Shown: positions 31,576 to 39,607 of the stretch, one piece after another
How the letters are laid out: each line of letters begins with the position of its first letter
How positions within the stretch are numbered: position 1 is the stretch's first letter
NCBI GenBank assembly: GCA_964508225.1
Contig: CAZDRX010000012.1
Span: 1 to 40,005 of the forward strand
Direction: 5' to 3'
Length of the DNA stretch: 40,005 nt
From: CAZDRX01 sp964508225
Lineage (GTDB): Bacteria > Patescibacteriota > Gracilibacteria > Peribacterales > Peribacteraceae
Made by a program: the position numbers and the translations under genes
The notes under the pieces: model-generated
Seen by the model: only the letters and a program-made list of their open reading frames with translations
Told to the model about the DNA's origin: nothing
The model's database searches: none

Positions 31576-33648
31576 ATGAAGCTGTCTGTAGAGCTCTCAA
31601 CGGCACTCCTGAAGACCACCGAGCCGTTTCTCGAGGCGCTTGCCGAGATCAAGATCGAGAGCGTCGGTGACTTGCTTGCATATTTGCCGAGAGCGCACGA
31701 GGACCTGAGTCAGATCTCGACGCTCGTGGATGCGCCGCTCGGTGAGAAGGTGACGCTGCGGGGCACGATCCGGAAACTGAAGCTCGTGCGCACGCGATCA
31801 CGCAAGGTGCTCGTGCAGGCGCAGTTCGTCGATGAGAGCGGAGGAACGGCGGAAATCGTGTGGTTCAACCAGCCGCACATCATGCGCATGCTCAAAGAAG
31901 GTCAGGTGGTGACACTCACGGGCAAGGTGCTCGAGGACGGCTACAAGCTCAAGCTCCAGAGTCCGACCTTCGAGGACGGTTCCAGACAGCAGACGCTCCA
32001 TGCCGGACGCATCGTCGCTGTCTACCCGCAGACAGAGAAACTGACGACACGGTGGCTACGCGAAAAGATGGCGCTCGTGCGCGGTGCGATCGCGGATATT
32101 CAGGAGACGCTTCCACAGGAGATTGTGGCGAGCGAGAAGCTCATGACGCGCAGTGCCGCCATCGAGGAGCTGCATTTCCCGACGACGCCGGAAAGGCTCA
32201 CGGAAGCCAAGGAACGCATGGCCTTCGAGGAGATGTTCCGCGTGCAGGAGGAGGCGCTTGAGCGGAAGAAGACCTGGCAGGGAGAGCGGCAGAAGCGTCT
32301 GCAGATCCCGATGGACGTCGAACTCATCAAGGCGTTCTTCGAGTGTCTGCACTTCACCCCGACGGGCGGACAGAAGGTGGCGATCTACGAAATTCTCAAG
32401 GACATGGAGAAGGATCGTCCGATGTCGCGTCTCCTCGAAGGAGACGTGGGTTCCGGCAAAACGCTCGTCGCCGTCGTCGTGATGGCGAATGTTCTCCTGC
32501 AGCGCGGGCAGTGCGCTCTCATGGTGCCGACGGAAGTGCTCGCGCGTCAGCACGCGGTCACGATCAGCAAGCTCCTCATCCAGTTCCACTCGTTCATTCA
32601 CAGTCCGGACTTTGCGGGGAGGGGAGCCAAGGCCGATCATCTCAAGTCTCTGCCGCAGCCGACCGTCGCTCTCCTCACGGGCTCTGTGCCGCAGTCCGAG
32701 GCAGACGATGTCAGGAGAAGGCTCGCGTCGGGTCTGATCGATATTGTCATCGGGACGCATGCGCTCATTGAGGATTCCGTGGTCTTCAAGGACCTCCGGC
32801 TCGCCATCGTGGACGAGCAGCACCGCTTCGGTGTAACGCAGCGTAGGCGCCTCACGGAGAAGGGAAGCCCGCACTTCCTCTCCATGACAGCGACGCCGAT
32901 CCCGCGCACGCTCGCGCTCACGGCGTACGGCGATCACGATCTCTCCGTGCTCCTCGAGAAGCCGGGCAACCGGAAAGTGATCCGGACGAAGGTGGTTCCT
33001 CCCGCCGAGCGACGCACGGTCGAGCTCTTCATCGATCACGAGATCGAAGCCGGACGTCAGACGTACGTCATCTGTCCGCTCATCGACGAGTCCAAAGCGG
33101 ACGACATGATGGAAGTGCGGAACGTGGAGGCCGAGGTGGCACGACTCACGAAGGCCTTCCCGAACCGCAGGATCGGCAAACTCCACGGACGGCTCTCCGG
33201 TCAGGAAAAAGCTGACATCATGCAGGAATTCAAAGACAAAAAAACAGATATCCTTGTATCGACGTCCGTCATTGAAGTCGGTATCGATGTGCCGAATTCC
33301 ACCATCATCGTCATCGAAGGCGCCGAGCGTTTCGGACTCTCCCAGCTTCACCAGTTCCGCGGACGTGTGGGTCGCAGTGACGAGCAGAGCTACTGTTTTC
33401 TCTTCACCACGACGCCGGAGCAGGCGCGCTCGGATAGACTCAAGGCGATGGAAGAGCACGATTCCGGCTTCATGCTCGCGGAGATCGACCTCAAGCTCAG
33501 AGGCCCCGGCGAGCTCTTCGGGATGCGCCAGAGCGGTATTCCGGATTTCCGGTACGGCTCACTCCTCAATGTCGAGCTTGTCCTCCGTGCCCGCAAAGCC
33601 GCGGAGAAATTCCTCGGCATCGCTTCTGCGCAGTCCGTCGTCGTCTGA
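31576..33648 (+). CDS. recG: ATP-dependent DNA helicase RecG
   Basis: 690 residues. RecG remodels stalled replication forks and branch-migrates Holliday junctions. The N-terminal wedge/OB domain (about 60-150, LGEKVTLRGTIRKLKLVRTR) binds the branch. Then come helicase motifs: GDVGSGKT (Walker A), PTEVLARQH, LLTGS, GTHALIE, DEQHRFGVTQRR (motif II, DEQH), SMTATPIPRTLAL (motif III), STSVIEVGIDVPN and QFRGRVGRSDEQSYC (motif VI), and the RecG end SGIPDFRYGSL. The ATG at 31576 gives a family-like start (MKLSVELSTALLKTTE) and lies just after a TACAAT box; the longer frame from 31540 contains that box. Confidence 0.96.
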   Translation: MKLSVELSTALLKTTEPFLEALAEIKIESVGDLLAYLPRAHEDLSQISTLVDAPLGEKVTLRGTIRKLKLVRTRSRKVLVQAQFVDESGGTAEIVWFNQPHIMRMLKEGQVVTLTGKVLEDGYKLKLQSPTFEDGSRQQTLHAGRIVAVYPQTEKLTTRWLREKMALVRGAIADIQETLPQEIVASEKLMTRSAAIEELHFPTTPERLTEAKERMAFEEMFRVQEEALERKKTWQGERQKRLQIPMDVELIKAFFECLHFTPTGGQKVAIYEILKDMEKDRPMSRLLEGDVGSGKTLVAVVVMANVLLQRGQCALMVPTEVLARQHAVTISKLLIQFHSFIHSPDFAGRGAKADHLKSLPQPTVALLTGSVPQSEADDVRRRLASGLIDIVIGTHALIEDSVVFKDLRLAIVDEQHRFGVTQRRRLTEKGSPHFLSMTATPIPRTLALTAYGDHDLSVLLEKPGNRKVIRTKVVPPAERRTVELFIDHEIEAGRQTYVICPLIDESKADDMMEVRNVEAEVARLTKAFPNRRIGKLHGRLSGQEKADIMQEFKDKKTDILVSTSVIEVGIDVPNSTIIVIEGAERFGLSQLHQFRGRVGRSDEQSYCFLFTTTPEQARSDRLKAMEEHDSGFMLAEIDLKLRGPGELFGMRQSGIPDFRYGSLLNVELVLRARKAAEKFLGIASAQSVVV

Positions 33649-33652
33649 ACGC

Positions 33653-33681
33653 TTGATCACCGAGCGCCGTCTCCTGATACT
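33653..33681 (+). promoter_or_regulatory. Promoter of the gene at 33695
   Basis: TTGATC (33653-33658), a 17-base spacer, GATACT (33676-33681), then 13 bases to the ATG. TACTAT (33678-33683) is an alternative -10. Confidence 0.6.
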
Positions 33682-33694
33682 ATCCGTACGACTT

Positions 33695-34075
33695 ATGGCC
33701 ATTGAACTCACCACCGTGCAGCTCGACCTCGCGGAGAAGCTCTCCAAGCACTCCAAGGATGCCTGCGAGCTCGTGGGGCTCAAGTGCCAGAAGTGTGAGC
33801 CCCAGCACTTCTACCTCACGATCTTCCGCTACTACGGACGCGTGCAGGGGATGACCGCCGAGGTCGACCGTTGTATCGACTGGTGCATGAGCAAAGGCAA
33901 GCTCGTGTTCACCGCGCAGCGCTTCGGCAACTGGTGCGCAAATAAGGTGAAGTGGGACAAGGAAGAGGAGATCAAGAAGGCCGAAATGCAGAAGCTCAAA
34001 ACCGGCACGCAGTACCAGCAGGCGGATTATGCGAGGCGCACCGCACCGCGCGGCAAGTACGACTTCCTTCAGTGA
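33695..34075 (+). CDS. Unknown small protein, Cys-containing
   Basis: 126 residues from the ATG at 33695; the longer open frame overlaps recG and is spurious. Soluble and mixed charged. Four of its five Cys lie in two pairs or triads: LVGLKCQKCEPQHF and VDRCIDWCMSKGKLV, then NWCANKV. The CxxC and CxxxC spacings could bind a metal (inference). The C-terminus is basic and polar (YARRTAPRGKYDFLQ). Its stop overlaps the convergent GT-C-like gene by 7 bp. No family recognised. Confidence 0.75.
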   Translation: MAIELTTVQLDLAEKLSKHSKDACELVGLKCQKCEPQHFYLTIFRYYGRVQGMTAEVDRCIDWCMSKGKLVFTAQRFGNWCANKVKWDKEEEIKKAEMQKLKTGTQYQQADYARRTAPRGKYDFLQ

Positions 34076-35433
34076 GGGGTCTTCTCTGAGCGGTAGATGA
34101 GACCGCAGGCAAGGACGAGGAGCGCGAGCGGGATCATCATCTGGCGGTAGTAGGATTCCGCATCGAGGAGGAAGCGGACGTTCGGCGTGCAGAGATAGAT
34201 GAAGAGGACTTCGAGAAAGATGACACCGCCGATGATGAGCAGCGGCAGCTGGCGCGGTTCTGACGACGGGTGTTTCTTCCACGTGCAGAAGAGGAGGCAC
34301 GGGATGAGCGCGAGGAGCACGTAGGCATCGATGCCGAATGACCCGCGGCTGAAGAGGCCGAGAAGCGCCTCCGATACGCCTTCACTGTGGAACGCGAACA
34401 GGGTGTCCGAACTGTGCGGCGTGAGGGAGAGTCCCTTCGTCCATGCGAAGACCGGCCACGGAATGGAGAGAGCCGCGGCGGTGATGACAGCGACGGTGCC
34501 TTCCTTCATCTTCGTGCGATTGCGCATGCACACGACGCCGACGGTGAGAACCCATGGCAAAAGCCCGAACACCGATCCCTCGGACTTGGTCCACACAGCC
34601 GCAGCCATGAAGATGCCGGAGAGCACGAGCCAGCGGCCATTTCGTCTCACGCCGTCTTCCAGCCAGACACCGAGCGTGAGGAGCGAGAGCAGGAGATACT
34701 GCACGAGATTCAGATCACCGTAACCCTGTGCGAGATGAAGCCCGAGGAGCGGAATGCCGATGATGCCTGCGACCGTCACGGCTGCGTGCGCGGTACCCCG
34801 CAGTTTCCTCGTCAGAATGAAGAGCGTGCAGAATGTTCCCACCGACAGGAGGAGCAGGATCGTGTTTGCGGCGGTATCACTCCAGACAAGCATGCCCGTG
34901 TTTGCCGTCACCTGCAGCGCATGAAACAGGAACGGGTACTGCGGCTTCGCCATGCCGCGCGACTCATCGCTGTCGAAGGCCATGTGCTCGTCGTAGAACG
35001 AGAGCTCTGAGCGCATCGTCCAGTTCGTCGCGCTGTCGTACTGGTTGCTCGGGAGGAGCACCGCGTGCGAGAAGCTGTAGACCGCGTTCATGGCGATGAG
35101 GAGTGAAGCACACACCGTAGCGATCTTTGCGAATTTCGGGAGCTTAGTGAACGCCGGACGTGTCTGATCCATGAGGAGAGCCGGTCGGCGGTAGATCGTG
35201 ATGATCACCGCAGCCGTCACGATGAGGTGACCGCCGAGCAGCGTCTCGCCCGTGAGTGGAACGCCCGCGACGGTGTAGAGGAAGACAAGCAGGACGTTCG
35301 CAAATGCCGCAATCGGCAGCGACATCGCGAGTGGTAGGAGCCACGAGCCGGAAGGCACGAGCACGGCCGTGATGGCCGCTCCCTCGATGAGGAGAAGCGT
35401 GAGCGTACGGAGGAAGAGGAGTGCGGACGTCAT
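34069..35433 (-). CDS. Polytopic membrane protein, probable GT-C type glycosyltransferase
   Basis: 454 residues with about 10-11 membrane segments from the N-terminus (LLFLRTLTLLLIEGAAITAV) to the end (PLALLVLACGLIYR). A large loop after the third or fourth helix (about 125-165: HAVLLPSNQYDSATNWTMRS, then AFDSDESRGMAKPQYPFLFH) carries acidic residues where lipid-linked-sugar transferases place their catalytic Asp. Later WTKSEGSVFGLLPW and the loop after it also fit GT-C/PMT-like proteins. Such enzymes move sugars from polyprenyl-phosphate carriers at the outer face of the membrane. Substrate unknown. Its ATG overlaps the stop of the upstream gene (ATGA), so the two are coupled. Confidence 0.65.
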   Translation of the reverse strand: MTSALLFLRTLTLLLIEGAAITAVLVPSGSWLLPLAMSLPIAAFANVLLVFLYTVAGVPLTGETLLGGHLIVTAAVIITIYRRPALLMDQTRPAFTKLPKFAKIATVCASLLIAMNAVYSFSHAVLLPSNQYDSATNWTMRSELSFYDEHMAFDSDESRGMAKPQYPFLFHALQVTANTGMLVWSDTAANTILLLLSVGTFCTLFILTRKLRGTAHAAVTVAGIIGIPLLGLHLAQGYGDLNLVQYLLLSLLTLGVWLEDGVRRNGRWLVLSGIFMAAAVWTKSEGSVFGLLPWVLTVGVVCMRNRTKMKEGTVAVITAAALSIPWPVFAWTKGLSLTPHSSDTLFAFHSEGVSEALLGLFSRGSFGIDAYVLLALIPCLLFCTWKKHPSSEPRQLPLLIIGGVIFLEVLFIYLCTPNVRFLLDAESYYRQMMIPLALLVLACGLIYRSEKTPH

Positions 35434-36497
35434 GGCAGGAGCCGGAAAAGAACGGAACCATCGGGGTAATCGGTCACTTTCTGTGCGTCACGCCATACCG
35501 CATCGCAGCGCAGACGGCTGCGGATCTTGTCGTCCTCGGTTGTCTCTTCGAGGGCCCATTCGCCGCGGTTCATGACGACGGCGTAGTCCGCGAGCGTGGC
35601 ATCGGTAGCCACCGAGGAAATCCGGACGGGAAAGCTCATGAGCCGCAGGATCTTCTCCTTGTAGTTCGTTCCGTCGCGGCACACGTACACGATGAGCGGT
35701 TCACCCGTTTCTTTCTCAGGAAACGACGTGAGTGTGTCCGCGATCTGATAGACCGATCCCGCTTCGTCGTATGTTCCGCTCGCGTATCCCCGCAGGTGTT
35801 CGTCGCTGAAACGCAGGAGGTCGACCGAGAAGCGAAGCTGATAGAGTCCGGCGGCGACGATGAACAGCGTGACGAGAGACGAGAGTTTCCGCGGCTTCTT
35901 CATCACGATGACGACGATCACTCCTGCGAGGAGTGTGAGGATGCCGAGCGCCAGACTGATCTGCACATTCATGATGCGGTACCCGCGCAGCGCGTGATAA
36001 CTGCTCGGGGTGTATGCCTCGGGTGTCATGAGGTGACGGAGTGCCGCTCCGACGATGGAGAGGGGGGTGGCGGGAACGAAGGCCAGATCATGGAAACCTG
36101 CCTGCGTTTCCTCGCTTCTGGAGAGCAGGTGAATCACCCATTTTTGCTCAACAGGACGCCATCCCGGCGAGCCTGTGAGATTGACGACGACACTGCTGTT
36201 CTCGCCGGCAGGCAGCGTGAAGTGGAGGAAGTCCGTCGGGACGAAATGCTCGCGTGCGTCGAGCGGCACCATATAGACCTGAATCACTTCGTCCGAGGAG
36301 TAGTCGATGGCGAGCATGCTTCCCTTGCCGAGAATCGATGTCGACGCGCGACCGCTGTTTTCGTGAAGCGCGTCCTCCACCGGCGTCGAGGAATCGACGA
36401 TCTCCGGTTCGATCCGTGTCACCTGTGCATGCGTCACGAGCGGAGCGGCCATGAGGACACTCGCCAGCGCGATGCCGAAACGGGGATGCAGTCTCAT
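35430..36497 (-). CDS. Exported, membrane-anchored protein coupled to the GT-C-like gene
   Basis: 355 residues. A cleavable-looking signal peptide (residues 1-24, FGIALASVLMAAPLVTHAQ) is followed by an outer beta-rich domain (about 25-150). Two membrane segments at about 178-200 (ISLALGILTLLAGVIVVIVM) and 204-220 surround KKPRK. A C-terminal soluble domain of about 130 residues follows (YVCRDGTNYKEKILRLM, then YAVVMNRGEWALEE), so the domain sits on one side after the second helix. It starts 3 bp after the DUF1761-like stop and overlaps the GT-C-like gene by 4 bp: a three-gene operon. Function unknown; a helper of the glycosyltransferase is one reading (inference). Confidence 0.72.
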   Translation of the reverse strand: MRLHPRFGIALASVLMAAPLVTHAQVTRIEPEIVDSSTPVEDALHENSGRASTSILGKGSMLAIDYSSDEVIQVYMVPLDAREHFVPTDFLHFTLPAGENSSVVVNLTGSPGWRPVEQKWVIHLLSRSEETQAGFHDLAFVPATPLSIVGAALRHLMTPEAYTPSSYHALRGYRIMNVQISLALGILTLLAGVIVVIVMKKPRKLSSLVTLFIVAAGLYQLRFSVDLLRFSDEHLRGYASGTYDEAGSVYQIADTLTSFPEKETGEPLIVYVCRDGTNYKEKILRLMSFPVRISSVATDATLADYAVVMNRGEWALEETTEDDKIRSRLRCDAVWRDAQKVTDYPDGSVLFRLLP

Positions 36498-36500
36498 CGG

Positions 36501-36953
36501 TTACAGGACAGTCTTGTACAGGATGAGCGAGATCGCCCACATGCCGACGAGCATGTAACCGGCGTCGATGAGCCAGAGCTTGAGCGGTTTCTGGAGGTAG
36601 GCGTAGTTCTGCGCGAACGGAAGCGCCGTGAACGGCAGCCACAGGATCGTCGTGATGATGAGGGGGTATGACCAGTGGCTCATGTCGAGGAGTTGCATGC
36701 CTCTGCCGAGGACGACCGTAATCACGAATCCTGTGAGGATACTTGAGGCCATGCCCGTCATCATCCCGCGCATCATTTTGTCCTTGGGGGTCGATGCAAT
36801 CATCTCCGGTGTCATGCCATTCATGGATGTCCATGCCTTGCTGAAGAGTGGGCCATACCAGATCATTCCGATGAAGAAGTAGGCTACGACACAGAGAAGG
36901 ATCGCGAACGGGTTACCGGCCACGAATTCACCGAGTTTCTGGAGATGGATCAT
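36501..36953 (-). CDS. DUF1761-like membrane protein
   Basis: 150 residues, four membrane segments at about 15-35 (NPFAILLCVVAYFFIGMIWY), 66-85, 93-112 and 127-147. The marks of the DUF1761 family are visible: WYGPLFSKAW right after the first helix, and MTGMASSILTGFVI in the second. Function of the family is unknown. It heads the operon with the anchored protein and the GT-C-like gene. A TAGACT lies 23 bases upstream of the start on this strand (36977-36982), but no -35 can be paired with it. Divergent from the YhhQ-type gene. Confidence 0.78.
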   Translation of the reverse strand: MIHLQKLGEFVAGNPFAILLCVVAYFFIGMIWYGPLFSKAWTSMNGMTPEMIASTPKDKMMRGMMTGMASSILTGFVITVVLGRGMQLLDMSHWSYPLIITTILWLPFTALPFAQNYAYLQKPLKLWLIDAGYMLVGMWAISLILYKTVL

Positions 36954-37002
36954 AGGGGAGGGGAATGTGGTGTTCAGTCTACGCCCACGGCTTCTTTCCC
37001 GC

Positions 37003-37008
37003 TACAAT
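37003..37008 (+). promoter_or_regulatory. -10 box of the YhhQ-type gene
   Basis: TACAAT, 9 bases before the ATG at 37018; it lies inside the longer open frame and so argues for the shorter start. Confidence 0.6.
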
Positions 37009-37017
37009 GCCTTCATT

Positions 37018-37680
37018 ATGCGCCCCAAGTACATCGATCTCATCAGTGCGGTGTTCGTCACGACACTCCTGATCTCCAACATCATCGCGTCCAAGATCGG
37101 TGATTTCGGCGGATTCTTCATGCCTGTCGGCGTCATCATCTTTCCCGTGAGCTACTTCCTCGCGGATATCCTCACCGAGGTCTACGGCTACGCCGTGATG
37201 CGCAGAGTCATCTGGACGGGCTTCCTCTGCAACCTGATCGCCGTCGGTGTGTACTGGATCGCTCGCAGCCTTCCGTCCGCGCCGTTCTACGAAGGTCAGG
37301 TCGCCTTCGATCTCATCTTTGGTTCCACGCCGAGGATTCTCCTCGCATCCTTCACGGCGTACCTCTTCGGATCGTTCGTGAATGCGTTCATCATGGCCAA
37401 GCTCAAGGTCCGCACGAACGGGAAGCTCCTCTGGATGCGCACGATCGGTTCCACCATCGTGGGTGAGGGACTGGACTCGATCATCTTCATTCTCATTGCG
37501 TTCGGAGGCGTGTTCTCGCAGGAGCAGGTGATCGCGCTCTTCCTCACGCAGTGGGGCTTCAAGTGCGCGTTTGAGATTCTCGCCACGCCGCTCACGTACG
37601 TGATCGTCACGAAGCTCAAGAGAGTCGAGAAGATCGACCACTTCGACCACGACACGAACTTCCATCCTTTCTCCTTCTAG
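37018..37680 (+). CDS. yhhQ: Queuosine precursor transporter, YhhQ/VUT family
   Basis: 220 residues, with six to seven membrane segments. The family (COG1738) imports preQ0/preQ1 and related bases. Marks: LLISNIIASKI in the first helix, FPVSYFLADILTEVYGY (residues about 42-58), FGSFVNAFIMAKLKVRTNGK, RTIGSTIVGEGLDSIIFI, and KCAFEILATPLTYVIV. The ATG at 37018 gives MRPKYIDLISAVF, a normal start; the frame from 36967 runs through the -10 box. It is 2 bp from queF, with which it must be cotranscribed, so the imported base and the QueF product share a route. The C-terminus is His/Asp-rich (HFDHDTNFHP). Confidence 0.93.
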   Translation: MRPKYIDLISAVFVTTLLISNIIASKIGDFGGFFMPVGVIIFPVSYFLADILTEVYGYAVMRRVIWTGFLCNLIAVGVYWIARSLPSAPFYEGQVAFDLIFGSTPRILLASFTAYLFGSFVNAFIMAKLKVRTNGKLLWMRTIGSTIVGEGLDSIIFILIAFGGVFSQEQVIALFLTQWGFKCAFEILATPLTYVIVTKLKRVEKIDHFDHDTNFHPFSF

Positions 37681-37682
37681 TC

Positions 37683-38078
37683 ATGCCTACCTCCAAAGCC
37701 GACCTCGCGAAGCTCACGAAACTCGGCGGCAAGTCCAAGGCCGACCGCACTCTCGAAGTCTTCCCCAATCACGCACCGGGCAATCTGGAGGTGAGTCTGC
37801 GCTGCACGGAGTTCACGTGCGTCTGCCCGCTCACGGGCCAGCCGGATTATGCCGAGATCGATATCGCGTACGTTCCCGCAGAGTTCGTGGTCGAGTCCAA
37901 GTCCATGAAGCTCTACCTCGAGACGTACCGCAACACCGGCGTCTTCCATGAGCATCTCGCGGTGGATATCGGTAAAGACTTCGTGAAGTACGTGAAGCCG
38001 AAATCCGTCGCTGTCACGGTGCGGTTCCATTCCCGCGGCGGCATCGCGATCGATGCGACGTGGAGGCATGGGTACTAG
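37683..38078 (+). CDS. queF: NADPH-dependent 7-cyano-7-deazaguanine reductase
   Basis: 131 residues, the short (type I) form. QueF reduces preQ0 to preQ1, the base that Tgt inserts. Catalytic Cys48 lies in EFTCVCPLTGQPDYAEI, aligned with the EFTSLCPKTGQPDF of well-known QueF proteins, with the conserved Asp55 seven residues later. The QueF motif ESKSMKLYLETYRNTGVFHE follows at about 70-89. It starts 2 bp after the transporter stop. Its stop overlaps that of the convergent queC by 4 bp. Confidence 0.95.
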   Translation: MPTSKADLAKLTKLGGKSKADRTLEVFPNHAPGNLEVSLRCTEFTCVCPLTGQPDYAEIDIAYVPAEFVVESKSMKLYLETYRNTGVFHEHLAVDIGKDFVKYVKPKSVAVTVRFHSRGGIAIDATWRHGY

Positions 38079-38788
38079 ACAGGGTCTTTCTGCCCGATCG
38101 CTGCGAACGCTTCGAGCCGCTCCTGACATGCGCCGCATTTTCCGCAGGCCTTTGATTCGCCTTTGTAGCACGTCCATGTTTGCGCGTAATCGACGGACGG
38201 GGTCAGCTGATGGCCGATCTCGAGGATCTCCTTCTTCGTCATCTTCTGGAACGGCGCGAAGACCGTGAACTTCTGCCAGTCCGAGAGTTCGACTGCCTTC
38301 CGGAGCGCATCGATGAATTCCGCACGGCAATCGGGATAGATTTCGTGATCGCCTGCATGCACGCCAAGCGCGAGGAAGTCGAGCTTGCAGCTCTGGCCGA
38401 AGCCGACCGCGATCGCGCTCATGATCATGTTGCGGTTCGGCACCACCGTGAGCTTCATGTTCTCCGCTTGGTAATGCCCTTCCGGCACTTCTGCGCCGTC
38501 CTTCAGAAGCGCACTCGTGAAGAGCGTCTTCATGAACGGGAGTTCCACGGTGTGATGCTCGACACCGAGAAGCGCACACTGCTTCTTCGCACACGCGAGT
38601 TCCTTGGAATGTTTCTGACCGTAATCGAAGGACACCGCCTTCATGCGGCACGTTCTGTGCTTCACAAGGAAGTGGAGGAGCGTGACCGAGTCCATGCCGC
38701 CGGAGAGGATGATCACGCCCGCCGCGCCCTCCGGAGGGAGGAGTGTCTTGTCTGTGTATGCGCCGAGGATTGCAGGAATGGTTCGCAT
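38075..38788 (-). CDS. queC: 7-cyano-7-deazaguanine synthase
   Basis: 237 residues. QueC converts 7-carboxy-7-deazaguanine to preQ0 with ATP and ammonia. The PP-loop motif SGGMDS is at residues 29-34, after a slightly long N-terminus of 28 residues (MRTIPAILGAYTDKTLLPPE). NRNMIMSAIAVGFGQ and the ALGVHAGDHEIYPDCR stretch match the family. Four zinc-type Cys lie near the end: WTCYKGESKACGKCGACQER. It follows queE by 6 bp and shares its transcript. Confidence 0.95.
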   Translation of the reverse strand: MRTIPAILGAYTDKTLLPPEGAAGVIILSGGMDSVTLLHFLVKHRTCRMKAVSFDYGQKHSKELACAKKQCALLGVEHHTVELPFMKTLFTSALLKDGAEVPEGHYQAENMKLTVVPNRNMIMSAIAVGFGQSCKLDFLALGVHAGDHEIYPDCRAEFIDALRKAVELSDWQKFTVFAPFQKMTKKEILEIGHQLTPSVDYAQTWTCYKGESKACGKCGACQERLEAFAAIGQKDPV

Positions 38789-38794
38789 GGTTTT

Positions 38795-39472
38795 TTAGAC
38801 GCCTCGGAGTGCGCCCCAGATAATACACTGCATGCGCACACAGAGGGCGATGCCTTCGCGCTTGCAGACTTCCGCGATGACAGGGGATCGGTCTTCCATC
38901 TCCTTCGCGGTGGTGCCGAGAATCATGAAGAGGCACCGGTCACGCGGGAGATTCTGCCGCTCGATGTCTGCGAGGGCTTCTCTGCAATCTTCTGCGGTTC
39001 CGACGACATACTTGTACGTCGTCTTCGTCGTGTCTTTGAGCTTCACGGAGTATGACGGATTGCCCGACATCGCCGTCTTCGGTGAGCAGTTGTAGCGTGT
39101 GATCCGCTTGTCGAAGTCCGGAGACGCGATGATCGTGCCGTTCGTCTCGACTTCGTGTTCGAGTTTTCTGTCCGCAAACCGCAGGTTCAGGTAATCGATG
39201 GCGGCCACGATATCGCGCTGCTGCATCATCGGCTCACCGCCGGTCCAGACGATGATGCGCGTGTGCGGGAATTCCTCGAGCACTTTGGACACCGTCTCCA
39301 TCACGCGCTCGTTGGCTTGGTCGCTGTAGTCCTCCTCGCCCGGCTTCCACGTGTACGTCGTGTCGCAGAAGTTGCACTGCAGGTTGCACATGCCGAGGCG
39401 TACGAAGACGGCCGGACGCCCGACGGTGAAGCCTTCGCCTTGGAGGGAGTGGAAGATTTCGGAGATGACCAT
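38795..39472 (-). CDS. queE: 7-carboxy-7-deazaguanine synthase (radical SAM)
   Basis: 225 residues. QueE turns 6-carboxytetrahydropterin into 7-carboxy-7-deazaguanine with S-adenosylmethionine and a [4Fe-4S] cluster. The cluster motif CNLQCNFC is at residues 29-36, CX3CX2C; the preceding SLQGEGFTVGRPAVFVRLG is typical. WTGGEPMMQQ carries the SAM-binding GGEP. The end (CVRMQCIIWGALRGV) resembles the family's C-terminus. It is first in the queE-queC operon; no queD or folE is in this window. Confidence 0.94.
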   Translation of the reverse strand: MVISEIFHSLQGEGFTVGRPAVFVRLGMCNLQCNFCDTTYTWKPGEEDYSDQANERVMETVSKVLEEFPHTRIIVWTGGEPMMQQRDIVAAIDYLNLRFADRKLEHEVETNGTIIASPDFDKRITRYNCSPKTAMSGNPSYSVKLKDTTKTTYKYVVGTAEDCREALADIERQNLPRDRCLFMILGTTAKEMEDRSPVIAEVCKREGIALCVRMQCIIWGALRGV

Positions 39473-39489
39473 AGAGAAGGAAGCGGTTG

Positions 39490-39519
39490 ATTATCCGGTT
39501 CCTGTGGCCTTTACGTCAA
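39490..39519 (-). promoter_or_regulatory. Promoter of queE-queC
   Basis: TTGACG (39514-39519), an 18-base spacer, GATAAT (39490-39495), then 17 bases to the ATG at 39472. I saw no preQ1 riboswitch in the short leader. Confidence 0.65.
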
Positions 39520-39527
39520 TGCAGTAC

Positions 39528-39607
39528 TGGTCGGGACGGCCAGCCTGCGCACACTGTGGTGTGACTTCGGCCGGCAGGCGGGGCTCTGGAAATTTGGTCG
39601 GGACGGC
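39528..39607. repeat. 13-base direct repeat copying the tRNA-Pro 3' end
   Basis: TGGTCGGGACGGC occurs at 39528-39540 and 39595-39607, 67 bases apart. The second copy is the CCA end and acceptor of tRNA-Pro (read on the minus strand); the first lies downstream of it. Confidence 0.6.

Noticed and set aside
39473..39513. preQ1 riboswitch ahead of queE or the transporter
   Set aside because: The leaders are under about 20 bases, too short for a preQ1 aptamer plus expression platform.
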